Assembly (NCBI GenBank): GCA_049965975.1
Contig: JBMFVN010000023.1
Location: 1 to 10,824 of the forward strand
Length of the DNA: 10,824 nucleotides
Direction of reading: 5' to 3'
Origin: JAGDXZ01 sp049965975
Lineage (GTDB): Archaea > Micrarchaeota > Micrarchaeia > Micrarchaeales > CABMGC01
The notes beneath the pieces are model-generated. The model saw only the letters and a program-made list of their open reading frames with translations, was not told the DNA's origin and made no database searches. Positions 1-6,333 of the stretch are shown piece after piece (within the stretch, counting starts at the first letter, position 1; the number at the start of each line of letters is the position of its first letter). The translations under genes and the position numbers were made by a program.

Positions 1-470
1 TCAACTGTTATTATCTGCAAATTGCCGTTCTCTGTGTCGTAGTCGAGAAGCGCCCAGCCCGTTCCTGGGTTGGAGTTTGCGGCCTCTGTGAAAAGCTTCT
101 TGAATTTGTCGAAGCTGCCGTATTGCTTGTCTATCAGGTCTGCAAGCTTGCCGCCAGGTTTTCCGCCACCTTTTCCGTTTGGAGCCATGTTGTTCCAGTA
201 GGCGGTGTGCAGCTTAGCACCGTTTATGTTGAATGTTATGCTTCTCAATATTCCATGTATGTCGTAGCTTGTTATATCGCCTTTTACTATCCCGTTCAGC
301 CTGTCGATTAGCGTGTTTGCGGTGTTGACATAGCCCTTGTGGTGGCCGTTGTAGTGAACGTCGAGTATGTCTTTGCTTATATACGGCTCTAGCGCGTCAA
401 GGCTATAGGGCAATGGAGCAAGCTCGTACTTGTTTAGCCCTTTTATTTCTCCTTCGCTGATTTCAGCCAT
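1..470 (-). CDS. sodA: Superoxide dismutase (Fe/Mn family), 3' end outside window
   Basis: This gene encodes the Fe/Mn-type superoxide dismutase, which converts superoxide to hydrogen peroxide and oxygen in the cytoplasm. The start is the ATG at 470-468. 156 codons are visible before the left edge removes the C-terminus. Residue 39 (in DVHYNGHH) and residue 88 (in LHTAYW) match the first two metal-ligand histidines, and MAPNGKG and GTGWALLDYDTENGNLQI match conserved family blocks. The remaining two ligands (Asp and His of the D-x-W/F-E-H-A-Y motif) lie outside. The GTGWA..YDTE.GNLQI stretch looks most like the archaeal Fe-type enzymes. The residue that best separates Fe from Mn use falls just beyond the edge, so metal choice is open. 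An AT-rich TTTAAGTA near 498-505 could be its promoter. It is transcribed divergently from the HTH gene at 594. Confidence 0.95.
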   Translation of the reverse strand, partial: MAEISEGEIKGLNKYELAPLPYSLDALEPYISKDILDVHYNGHHKGYVNTANTLIDRLNGIVKGDITSYDIHGILRSITFNINGAKLHTAYWNNMAPNGKGGGKPGGKLADLIDKQYGSFDKFKKLFTEAANSNPGTGWALLDYDTENGNLQIITV

Positions 471-561
471 TTTATCACATTACTATTTCTGCATTCTTAC
501 TTAAATTGGTTTTCAAATTTTCGGTTTTAGGAAATACAGCAGTAAAGAGCCAAAGGCAAGA

Positions 562-568
562 GATAAAT
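562..568 (+). promoter_or_regulatory. TATA-like box of the HTH regulator gene
   Basis: The sequence GATAAAT lies about 26-29 bases before the ATG at 594. That is the usual TATA-to-transcription-start distance in archaea, so the mRNA would be leaderless or nearly so. Weak consensus; supported mainly by the same spacing at other genes in the window. Confidence 0.35.
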
Positions 569-593
569 GCATGCATGAGCAATAACAATAACG

Positions 594-1466
594 ATGCACA
601 TGCAAAAGCAGGAGCTTGCAAGGAAGATAGCAATGGTGCTTTCAGAAACCGGCTTCTCTGTAGCTGAAGCGAGCGGCGTAAGGTCGTGCGTAGACGTGAT
701 TGCTCAGAAGAAGAATTCAAAGGTTGTGATAAAAGCAGTGAGCAACATAGACGCCGTGAGAGCTAGCGAGGCAAGCATGCTCAAGCGCATCGCTTACTTC
801 ATAGGCGGCACCCCCATTATAGTAGGCGTGTCTTCGCAAAACGGCCTGCTTAGAAAGGGAATAAGCTATTTCAGGTTTGCAATAAGGTGCGTGAGCGCTT
901 CAGAAATATCAGCAATAACAGATACCAGCATGCCTTATTTGGCTTCAAAATCTGTTGGCGTAAAGGTGCTGATAGACGGCTCGAAGCTCAGGGCGCTCAG
1001 GCGCATAAGCGGGCTTACGCTTGCCGAGCTTGCAAAGCTTGCCGGGGTTTCTGCTAGCACGATCTACAAGCGCGAAAAGGGCAGCGCCTTCGTCTCTCTA
1101 AGCACTGCAAAGAAGCTTGAGTCTGTATTTGGCGAAAGCCTTGTCGTTGCTGCACAAGCTCAGCAAAGCTCAAGCTACAGCGGCAAAAAGCTTGGCTCAA
1201 GCTCTGTTGTTGCAATAAGGCTTGACAACGAGCCTTTTGGCATGATTGCAAGGCAGAGGAACTACTATCCTATAGGCTTCGAGTCTGATCTCAGGACGAT
1301 GCAGAAAAAAGCGCTGTTCTTCAATAGGATCAAAGAAGCTTTTGACGACAGCATACCCTTCTTTGTCGCAAGCAAGGAAAGAAGCATAGAAGGCATAAAA
1401 GTTCTTGAAAAGAGCAAGCTTAACAGCATAAGCTCGGAAGACGAGCTTCTAGAGCTTGTTTACTGA
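594..1466 (+). CDS. Archaeal HTH transcriptional regulator (COG1395-like)
   Basis: A 290-residue protein resembling the archaeal COG1395 predicted regulators (MJ0586 type). Residues 5-125 form an N-terminal domain carrying a DVIAQKK...VVIKAVSNID pattern (residues 34-53), reminiscent of the restriction-endonuclease-like fold reported for this family. Residues 130-180 are a Cro/C1-type (XRE) helix-turn-helix: LTLAELAKLAGVS then TIYKREKG is the typical helix 2-turn-helix 3 pattern. The remaining C-terminal 110 residues have no motif I can name; NYYPIGF (about residues 222-228) is its most distinctive stretch. Family length is about 300 residues, so the gene looks complete. The ATG at 594 is preferred because of a TATA-like box 26 bases upstream; an ATG at 600 is an equal alternative. 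The target genes are unknown. It is divergent from the superoxide dismutase gene and convergent with the peptidase gene at 1488, 21 bases away. Confidence 0.85.
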   Translation: MHMQKQELARKIAMVLSETGFSVAEASGVRSCVDVIAQKKNSKVVIKAVSNIDAVRASEASMLKRIAYFIGGTPIIVGVSSQNGLLRKGISYFRFAIRCVSASEISAITDTSMPYLASKSVGVKVLIDGSKLRALRRISGLTLAELAKLAGVSASTIYKREKGSAFVSLSTAKKLESVFGESLVVAAQAQQSSSYSGKKLGSSSVVAIRLDNEPFGMIARQRNYYPIGFESDLRTMQKKALFFNRIKEAFDDSIPFFVASKERSIEGIKVLEKSKLNSISSEDELLELVY

Positions 1467-1487
1467 TTATCTTTTGTCAATCGCCAA

Positions 1488-2345
1488 TCAAAGTATGAAC
1501 AGGATTATGTTTCCGAAGAGCAGAGATACCACAACTCCAATGAGCACGAACACAGCAAAAGGAGCAGCATGCCTGTATACCGGCAGCTTCCTGTCAACGT
1601 GCCTGAGCTCTTTTGCCATTTCCTTTGTGACAAGTCTTCCAAAATTTTTGTATTTGCTTGCGAAGTACCTTATTTCGCTGCTCTGCATGAGGTTTACCGC
1701 TATTATGTCGCCTTCAGTCAGTTCCTTTGCTGGCACAAGCCTTGTCATCTTGTCTGTTATTTCTTCCTCGTATGCCAGTATGATCGCGCTAGGTATTCCT
1801 ATTGCAGCTATTATCAAAAGCCTTAGCCAGCTTATTCCGAAAAGCGAGTAAACGAAAAGAAGGAGCATGAGATAAATTGTGATAAGGAGCACTCCAAGAA
1901 TCTTATATATTGGCTGCGTCTTTGTCTTTGTGTTTGTTTTTTCCCTGTTTACAAGAAGGTAATATATAGGCACAATCCAAATAGCAGCCAAGCCGGTTGA
2001 GATGAAAAAAGAGACTACAAAAGGTATTCCAAGCTGATCAACGCTTACTAGCAGAGGCCTTGGCTGTATGGGCAATATCAGGCTTATTGTAGTTAGCTCG
2101 AAGAAATCGCCTGCGCCCCAGAAGCCGGCTCTGTATATGACATAGCCTATTGCAGCTACAGCCACCGCCACAAGCAGGCTTATCTCTACTGTTGTTTTTG
2201 GATACGTGAAAGTAAGCAGAACTCCTATTGCCAAAGCCGCGTAAACAAAGGCATCTGGCACTTCTCTTTTGTTGAATAGATCAAATATAGCATAAAGCAC
2301 AACTACTACAAGCAGCGTGCCCATTCTCAACAATTCTAAAAACAT
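1488..2345 (-). CDS. Archaeal type IV prepilin / preflagellin peptidase (A24 family)
   Basis: This 285-residue integral membrane aspartyl protease probably removes the class III signal peptide from archaellins or pilin-like proteins at the cytoplasmic face of the membrane. The two catalytic aspartates of the A24 family are visible: D22 in YAIFDLFNKREVPD and D80 in the GAGD motif (GxGD). About six or seven hydrophobic segments surround them (roughly residues 8-22, 32-47, 53-72, 84-98, 106-130, 147-190) and one closes the C-terminus (260-285). The C-terminal third includes a soluble stretch of about 55 residues (LTEGDIIAVNL to RKLPVYR) as in archaeal A24 proteins with the extra type II C-terminal domain. 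No pilin or archaellin gene is in the window, so the substrate is unknown. The start is the ATG at 2345, about ten bases behind the transcription start predicted from the palindromic TATA element at 2376-2385. Confidence 0.9.
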   Translation of the reverse strand: MFLELLRMGTLLVVVVLYAIFDLFNKREVPDAFVYAALAIGVLLTFTYPKTTVEISLLVAVAVAAIGYVIYRAGFWGAGDFFELTTISLILPIQPRPLLVSVDQLGIPFVVSFFISTGLAAIWIVPIYYLLVNREKTNTKTKTQPIYKILGVLLITIYLMLLLFVYSLFGISWLRLLIIAAIGIPSAIILAYEEEITDKMTRLVPAKELTEGDIIAVNLMQSSEIRYFASKYKNFGRLVTKEMAKELRHVDRKLPVYRHAAPFAVFVLIGVVVSLLFGNIILFIL

Positions 2346-2375
2346 TTAATTCTAAACAACTTTTTTGTACAATAC

Positions 2376-2385
2376 ATTTATAAAT
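2376..2385. promoter_or_regulatory. Palindromic TATA box, candidate divergent promoter
   Basis: ATTTATAAAT is a perfect 10-base palindrome, so TBP could bind in either orientation. On the minus strand it predicts transcription from about 2354 and a short leader before the peptidase ATG at 2345. On the plus strand it predicts transcription from about 2407, twelve bases before the structured segment at 2419-2510. A strong archaeal TATA match, but direction and use are inferred. Confidence 0.5.
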
Positions 2386-2406
2386 TATGTGCTTGCAAAG
2401 TTTCTA

Positions 2407-2553
2407 CTAATAAAGCGCAAGTGTGCAGCATGAAAAATGTGGCTGTTGTCTGGCAGGTCATGCACTTCTCATCAATAGCCACAGCCAGGAATTACTTGGG
2501 CTGCACATTTAATATAAAGCCGCCTGCGTAAGGGCGCCAAATAAATTCTTTTT
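2407..2553 (+). ncRNA. Candidate structured RNA with a three-way junction (or structured 5' leader)
   Basis: No protein gene explains this stretch. Three helices can be drawn by hand. P1 is 11 pairs, 2419-2429 with 2500-2510 (one G-U). P2 is 11 pairs, 2438-2448 with 2473-2483 (one G-U), capped by a 24-base loop. P3 is 5 pairs, 2485-2489 with 2495-2499 (one G-U), with the loop AATTA. Junction strands are 8 bases (2430-2437), one base (2484) and none. A short CGCC/GGCG hairpin (2521-2524 with 2533-2536) followed by a T5 run at 2549-2553 could mark the 3' end. The palindromic TATA at 2376-2385 gives a predicted 5' end near 2407. It does not match tRNA, hammerhead, H/ACA or a riboswitch class I know. 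It may be a free small RNA or a leader of the winged-helix gene starting at 2570. Boundaries are estimates. Confidence 0.4.
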
Positions 2554-2569
2554 GTTGTGGGGTGTCCTT

Positions 2570-2890
2570 ATGCAGGTGATACGTAGAGATAATAGTGTTT
2601 TTGAAGATGTTCCTAAACCAGAGTGGCTTAGCATTATCTTCGAGATAGGCTTTGATGAGATAGGCACTGCTACAAGCTTTGTTGAATACTTTTGCGAAGT
2701 GCACGGCGAGAGCAGGAGCAGCGTGTGGTACAGGCTCAAAAGGCTCAAGGAGATGGGCCTGCTTAGCTTTGCAGAAAAAGGTGAAGAGCCAAGGCCTCTC
2801 GCGCTTACAACCAAGGGCAAGGAGCTTTTCAGGCAGAATATGAGCAGAACTGCGAGCATGAGAAGCATGGAAAGGCAGAGCATGGCTTAG
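2570..2890 (+). CDS. Small winged-helix DNA-binding protein
   Basis: A 106-residue protein with a predicted winged helix-turn-helix. Residues 32-65 (GTATSFVEYFCEVHGESRSSVWYRLKRLKEMGLL) fit helix-turn-recognition helix, with SSVWYRLKRLKEMGLL the recognition helix and entry to the wing. Residues 66-86 (the wing) end in LTTKGKELF, a pattern common in MarR- and PadR-like archaeal regulators. The last 20 residues are rich in Met, Ser and Arg and look disordered. The ATG at 2570 is chosen because GGGGTG lies 5 bases upstream; a TTG at 2552 would add six residues. An AT-rich AATAAATT near 2540 is a possible TATA box. It lies directly behind the candidate structured RNA, and 30 bases before the aminotransferase gene, so it could regulate either; neither is shown by the sequence. 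Confidence 0.75.
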   Translation: MQVIRRDNSVFEDVPKPEWLSIIFEIGFDEIGTATSFVEYFCEVHGESRSSVWYRLKRLKEMGLLSFAEKGEEPRPLALTTKGKELFRQNMSRTASMRSMERQSMA

Positions 2891-2900
2891 GTTTTTATTT
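2891..2900 (+). promoter_or_regulatory. T-rich TATA-like box of the aminotransferase gene
   Basis: GTTTTTATTT is centred about 26 bases before the ATG at 2921, so the aminotransferase mRNA would be leaderless. There is no Shine-Dalgarno-like sequence between them, which agrees. Weak consensus. Confidence 0.35.
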
Positions 2901-2920
2901 CTTAGGTTGAAAATAAGCAC

Positions 2921-3823
2921 ATGGCTGAAAAAAGGTATGTTTGGTTCGACGGCAAGTTCCTGCCTTTCGAAAAAGCGCAGGTAAACGTTCTTGTGCACTC
3001 TCTGCAGTATGGCACCGGAGTCTTTGAAGGCATAAGAGCAAACAAGGCAAGAAAAGGCACTGCAATATTCAGACTAGACGACCATGTGAATAGGTTCTTC
3101 AATTCGGCAAGAATCTACTCGATGCCGCTCAAGTTCAAGCCCGAGCAGATAAGGCAGGCTATAATCGATACGGTAAAACAGAATGGCGGCATAGAGTGCT
3201 ACATAAGGCCTTTCGCATTCTACACGAGCACGACCCTTGGGCTTGGCAATTTCGGTGATGCAAGCATAATAATAGCAACAGTCAACATGGGCAAATACTT
3301 CAAGCAGGAAAATGGACTGAAGTGCAAGGTATCAATGTGGCGCAGGTTCAATTCTTCGATAATGCCTCCTGAAGCAAAAGGCAGCGGCAACTATCTCAAT
3401 TCTGTTCTTGCTTCAATAGACGCAAAGCAGGCCGGGGCTGATGAGGCTATCTTGCTTACATACGACGGCTACGTAGCCGAGGGGCCAGGTGAAAACATAT
3501 TCTTAGTAGAAAACGGCAAGCTTGTTACGCCCGGAAAAGATGCAGATATACTTCTTGGCATAACCAGGGATAGCGTCATAAAGCTTGCAGAAAGCGCAGG
3601 AATAGAAGTGGAAGAAAGAAACGTGCACCAAGAGGAGCTAGAGACTTGTGACGAGGCATTCTTCTCAGGTACTGCCGCTTCTATAACTCCTATAGTCAAC
3701 ATAAACGCAAAGAAAATTGGCAATGGCAAGCCAGGTCCGATAACTAAAATAATAATGGACTATTATGAAAAGGCAATAAGCGGAGAGCTCGAAGATTTCG
3801 AGGATTGGCTTACCTACATATAA
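2921..3823 (+). CDS. ilvE: Branched-chain amino acid aminotransferase
   Basis: A PLP-dependent fold-type IV aminotransferase of 300 residues, the usual length of IlvE. It moves the amino group between glutamate and the 2-keto acids of leucine, isoleucine and valine. The Schiff-base lysine is K153 in EAKGSGNYLNS. Other family blocks are present: HSLQYGTGVFEGIRA (residues 26-40), R-x-D-D-H-x-x-R-F (51-59), YIRPFAF (94-100), DGYVAEGPGENIFLV (about 187-201), LLGITRDSVI, and the PLP phosphate-binding FFSGTAASITPI near residue 250. D-amino acid transaminase and aminodeoxychorismate lyase share the fold, but the EGIRA and GNYLNS blocks favour branched-chain substrates. No other ilv or leu gene is nearby, so the direction (synthesis or breakdown) cannot be read from context. 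The ATG at 2921 sits 30 bases after the stop of the winged-helix gene, with its own likely promoter. Confidence 0.94.
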   Translation: MAEKRYVWFDGKFLPFEKAQVNVLVHSLQYGTGVFEGIRANKARKGTAIFRLDDHVNRFFNSARIYSMPLKFKPEQIRQAIIDTVKQNGGIECYIRPFAFYTSTTLGLGNFGDASIIIATVNMGKYFKQENGLKCKVSMWRRFNSSIMPPEAKGSGNYLNSVLASIDAKQAGADEAILLTYDGYVAEGPGENIFLVENGKLVTPGKDADILLGITRDSVIKLAESAGIEVEERNVHQEELETCDEAFFSGTAASITPIVNINAKKIGNGKPGPITKIIMDYYEKAISGELEDFEDWLTYI

Positions 3824-3829
3824 TTTTTT
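3824..3829 (+). terminator. T-run terminator after the aminotransferase gene
   Basis: Six T residues follow the TAA stop of the aminotransferase gene directly. Archaeal RNA polymerase stops on T-tracts without needing a hairpin. The next plus-strand gene is over 400 bases away and the neighbour is convergent, which fits a transcription end here. Confidence 0.45.
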
Positions 3830-3863
3830 CGGTATTGCAAATTCAGATTGCACATTTGTCTTT

Positions 3864-4235
3864 TTATAATAATTTCAAGTCATGCGTAAGTGCGTCTATT
3901 TCGTCGCTTTTCCAGGGGCCTATGCCAAGCGCTGTTACAGTGCCAGGCTCGAGCTGCGTTAGCCCCGCATCGACAACAAGCGCGCAAGGCATGTGCATGC
4001 TCTCGCATTTCAGAAAAAGCCTCTTCAGCTCTTCTTCGCTTTGTACTTTGAGCACTATCTTCTTCTCGCCAGTTTCGAGCCATTCGCTTGCTATTGCCTT
4101 GTCTGCCTTTTCGCTTCTGAAATAGCTCATTAGCGATGCATGCGCAGCCTGTGCTACAAGCTTGCCCTTCCCCATCTTCAGGTCACTCCTTAATATTATT
4201 GCCTGCTTTATCTCCATGCTCTTGCTCCCTTTCAT
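3864..4235 (-). CDS. pth2: Peptidyl-tRNA hydrolase, Pth2 type
   Basis: This small cytoplasmic enzyme releases peptides from peptidyl-tRNA that has dropped off the ribosome. It is the archaeal/eukaryotic Pth2 family, unrelated to bacterial Pth. The signature is clear: SDLKMGKGKLVAQAAHASL near the N-terminus (with the conserved K and H of KGK..AQ.AH), then W-x-x-x-GEKKIVLKV, and the C-terminal block DAGLTQLEPGTVTALGIGP followed by HDLKLL. The length is 123 residues from the ATG at 4235 or 117 from the ATG at 4217; the family is usually 115-121. The 4235 start lies about 21 bases downstream of a TATA-like sequence and would be leaderless. The 4217 start has GGGAG eight bases upstream. I cannot decide between them. 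It is divergent from priS across a gap of about 40 bases and convergent with the aminotransferase gene. Confidence 0.93.
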   Translation of the reverse strand: MKGSKSMEIKQAIILRSDLKMGKGKLVAQAAHASLMSYFRSEKADKAIASEWLETGEKKIVLKVQSEEELKRLFLKCESMHMPCALVVDAGLTQLEPGTVTALGIGPWKSDEIDALTHDLKLL

Positions 4236-4251
4236 TATCAACGCAGATAAG

Positions 4252-4260
4252 CCATATAAT
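4252..4260. promoter_or_regulatory. Shared TATA-like element of pth2 and priS
   Basis: CCATATAAT reads as a TATA-like box on both strands. On the plus strand its centre is about 26 bases before the ATG at 4283, the second possible priS start. On the minus strand it is about 21 bases before the pth2 ATG at 4235. Both genes would then have leaderless or very short leaders and one shared TBP site, which would make their transcription mutually exclusive or competitive. Inferred from spacing only. Confidence 0.4.
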
Positions 4261-4273
4261 ACCTTATGTGCTA

Positions 4274-5440
4274 ATGCAAATCATGTCAGAATATGGCGAC
4301 AAGCTTGTTACAGAGCTTATAAGGAAGTACTACGAGCATGCAGACATTTCAGAGATCGCGCCTGACAAGATAGAGCAGAGGGAGTTCGGCTTTGGGATTA
4401 TAGGAAGCAAAATAGCAAACAGGCATTTTGCCTTCAAGAATGCAGCAGAGCTGAAGGATTACCTTGTGAAGAATGCGCCAGCATTTGTGGACTATTCTGC
4501 AGCATATTACCGCTTTCCTGATGCAAGGCCCATGGAGAAGAAGGGCTGGCTAGGTTCAGAGCTGAGGTTTGACTTGGATGCCAGCGACCCGAAATACGAT
4601 TGCAAAATACACAGCAAGGACTGGCTCTGCGACGAAAGGCTTGACGCAGTAAAACGGGATACGCTCCTTCTCATAGAGGATTTTCTCATAGGAGACTTCG
4701 GCTTTTCAGAGCATGATCTGCACATAAACTTCAGCGGAAACAGAGGCTACCACGTTCACATAACGAGCGAAAAAGTATTGCAGCTAGATGCCGCTGCAAG
4801 GGAGGACCTCTGCAACTACATAAAGCCCGCAAAGGTTTCTGCATATTTTCTGTTTCCAGGGCTTCAGGCAAAGGGCAGGCGTCAACAGCCCTTCATAGGA
4901 CCAAAGCCTACAGACCCCGGATGGCGCGGCAAGTTTGCCAAGGCTTTTATAGAAAAGCTCAACAATCCAGATTCCATTGCCTCTTTGGGCATAAAAGAAA
5001 GCATAGCAAAGAGGCTTTTCAAAGAAAAGGAGCTGGTCGAGATGGGCATTCGCAACGGCAACTGGGGGATAACAAGAATACCTATGAAAGAGATTTATTG
5101 GAACAGTGTCATAGAGAGGATTGTTTGGGAAAGGTCTGTTTACATAGATGCCAACGTAAGCAAGGATCCTTCGCACCTTATGAGGCTTGCTAACACAATA
5201 CACGGTGGCAGCGGTTTCGTGGCGAAGAAGCTTAAAGGCATAGCAGATCTTGAGAAATTCGACCCGATGAACGATGCCATAACGTTCAAAGAGGGCAATG
5301 TATCTATAAAGGCTAAAACCCCCTATGCTCTTAGGATAGGCGATTCCACCTACGGGCCTTACAGTGACCAGAAAGCAGAAGTGCCTACATATGTCGGCGT
5401 ATACTTATATTTAAAAGGTTTTGCCGACATAATCTCTTAG
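4274..5440 (+). CDS. priS: DNA primase small (catalytic) subunit PriS
   Basis: PriS is the catalytic subunit of the archaeal/eukaryotic DNA primase that makes primers for replication. From the ATG at 4274 it has 388 residues. The metal-binding acidic pair is D100 and D102 in RFDLDASD, the nucleotide-binding block is FSGNRGYHVH (residues 153-162), and the third aspartate is D298 in VSKDPSHLMRL, followed by NTIHGGSG as in the R-L-P-x-S/T-L-H motif. The zinc knuckle has spacing C110-x2-H113-x5-C119-x2-R122; known archaeal PriS proteins have Cys at the fourth position. In the last motif Pro is replaced by Ala (RLANT). The first 46 codons of the longer open frame from 4136 overlap pth2 and are not counted. 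The ATG at 4283 is equally likely, being 26 bases behind a TATA-like box. It leads a cluster with L15e, a Pcc1-like gene and the PriL-like gene. Confidence 0.95.
   Translation: MQIMSEYGDKLVTELIRKYYEHADISEIAPDKIEQREFGFGIIGSKIANRHFAFKNAAELKDYLVKNAPAFVDYSAAYYRFPDARPMEKKGWLGSELRFDLDASDPKYDCKIHSKDWLCDERLDAVKRDTLLLIEDFLIGDFGFSEHDLHINFSGNRGYHVHITSEKVLQLDAAAREDLCNYIKPAKVSAYFLFPGLQAKGRRQQPFIGPKPTDPGWRGKFAKAFIEKLNNPDSIASLGIKESIAKRLFKEKELVEMGIRNGNWGITRIPMKEIYWNSVIERIVWERSVYIDANVSKDPSHLMRLANTIHGGSGFVAKKLKGIADLEKFDPMNDAITFKEGNVSIKAKTPYALRIGDSTYGPYSDQKAEVPTYVGVYLYLKGFADIIS
5405..5416 (+). promoter_or_regulatory. Candidate internal promoter for L15e at the end of priS
   Basis: TTATATTTAAAA is a good TATA-like match inside the last codons of priS. 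Transcription would begin near 5437, giving a leader of about 12 bases before the L15e ATG at 5449. It would let the ribosomal protein be made at a higher level than the primase. Inferred from sequence and spacing. Confidence 0.4.
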
Positions 5441-5448
5441 ATGATTTC

Positions 5449-6024
5449 ATGGGCTATTCCAAATACGTTGAAAAGACATTCCAGAAAGAGTACAAAAACA
5501 GGTCTAGCGAGCTAAGGTCAAGGCTTGCGCAGTGGCATGACGAAGCTCCGATAGTTCGCATAAGCAGACCAACTAATCTTGCAAGGGCCAGAAACCTCGG
5601 CTATAAGGCAAAGCAGGGAGTTATAATAGTAAGAGTCAGGGTAGACAGGGGGCTGAGTAAAAGGGAAAGGCCAAGGGCAGGCAGGAAGCCTTCAAAGATG
5701 GGAAGATTCTACGCTTACAGGAAATCTCTTCAGGCAATAGCTGAGGAGCGTGCCGCAGCAAAATATACAAACGCAGAGGTGCTCAACTCTTATTTTGTAG
5801 GCGCAGATGGCACAAACAAGTTCTACGAGGTAATCTTGCTCGACAGGGCGCATCCTGCAATTCTGGCAGACCCTGTATACAGCAAAATAATTGCAGAAAA
5901 AGGAAGGGCGCAGAGAGGCATTACAAGCGCAGGCAAAGCGCACCGTGGCCTAAATAAGAAAGGCAAGGGCTCTTTCAAGACAAGGCCGAGCGTAAGAGCA
6001 AGGGAAAGGTCAAAAAGAGGCTGA
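5449..6024 (+). CDS. rpl15e: 50S ribosomal protein L15e (eL15)
   Basis: A 191-residue, strongly basic protein of the large ribosomal subunit, found in archaea and eukaryotes and absent from bacteria. The start MGYSKYVEKTFQKEY, the central RISRPTNLARARNLGYKAKQG, the R-V-R-V-x-R-G block with RAGRKPSKMG, the LNSYFVGADGTNKFYEVILLD block and the GLTSAGKxxRGL-like GITSAGKAHRGL all match the family. Length is at the family norm of about 190. The ATG at 5449 lies eight bases after the priS stop. The basic C-terminal tail (FKTRPSVRARERSKRG) is typical of rRNA contacts. The next gene starts three bases after its stop, so the two are likely co-transcribed. Confidence 0.97.
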   Translation: MGYSKYVEKTFQKEYKNRSSELRSRLAQWHDEAPIVRISRPTNLARARNLGYKAKQGVIIVRVRVDRGLSKRERPRAGRKPSKMGRFYAYRKSLQAIAEERAAAKYTNAEVLNSYFVGADGTNKFYEVILLDRAHPAILADPVYSKIIAEKGRAQRGITSAGKAHRGLNKKGKGSFKTRPSVRARERSKRG

Positions 6025-6027
6025 CGC

Positions 6028-6306
6028 ATGCAACGCAGCTATTCAGCAAGCCTGCTCATCAAGCTAGGGCCTTTGGCAAAAGACTATTTTGCAATACTTG
6101 ACAAGCCAAAAAGATACAAGAGGAGCGAGATAATGATAAGAAAAGGCAGCAATTCAATAAGCATAAAAGTCGAAGCCGAAGACGCAACTGCTTTGATTGC
6201 TTCACTTGGCAGCATCATAAAGCAGCTTAACATTATTAGAAGCGTAGACTCGCTTGTGCAGGACGCGAAGTCGAATGCCAAAGCCAATGCTAAAAGAACT
6301 AGCTAA
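6028..6306 (+). CDS. Pcc1-like KEOPS complex subunit
   Basis: A 92-residue protein resembling Pcc1, the small dimerising subunit of KEOPS, which installs N6-threonylcarbamoyl on adenosine 37 of tRNAs. The recognisable parts are the RSEIMIRKGSNSISIKVEAED strand region (about residues 32-52) and DATALIASLGSIIKQL (52-67), which match the Pcc1 pattern of beta strands followed by an Asp-x-x-Ala-Leu helix. The tail after residue 80 is Lys, Ala and Asn rich and probably disordered. Three bases separate its ATG from the L15e stop. The other KEOPS genes (Kae1, Bud32, Cgi121) are not in the window. A different role cannot be excluded for so short a protein, but position next to a ribosomal gene suits a translation role. 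Confidence 0.75.
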   Translation: MQRSYSASLLIKLGPLAKDYFAILDKPKRYKRSEIMIRKGSNSISIKVEAEDATALIASLGSIIKQLNIIRSVDSLVQDAKSNAKANAKRTS

Positions 6307-6333
6307 CTTTATTTTTATTTGCAATATAACATT

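Noticed and set aside
2419..2510. H/ACA guide RNA, hammerhead ribozyme or tRNA
   Set aside because: There is no K-turn or GA-rich apical motif and the ACA falls inside helix P1; the hammerhead core CUGAUGA/GAAA is missing; there is no T-loop or seven-pair acceptor pattern.
2430..2531. 33-codon ORF beginning MKNVAVVWQV inside the structured region
   Set aside because: No ribosome-binding site, no recognisable protein features, and it lies wholly across the predicted RNA helices; random ORFs of this size are common. Kept only as a note to the RNA candidate.
2492..2998. 168-codon open frame on the minus strand
   Set aside because: It lies antisense to the winged-helix gene and the start of the aminotransferase gene, and its composition (many Cys, His, Ser, Leu) is that of a shadow frame.
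4136..4273. Longer N-terminus of PriS from the open frame starting at 4136
   Set aside because: These 46 codons overlap pth2 on the other strand, are Ser/Pro/Leu/Cys rich, precede the TATA-like element and do not resemble PriS.
4784..5203. 139-codon open frame on the minus strand within priS
   Set aside because: Antisense to conserved PriS coding sequence; no family features.
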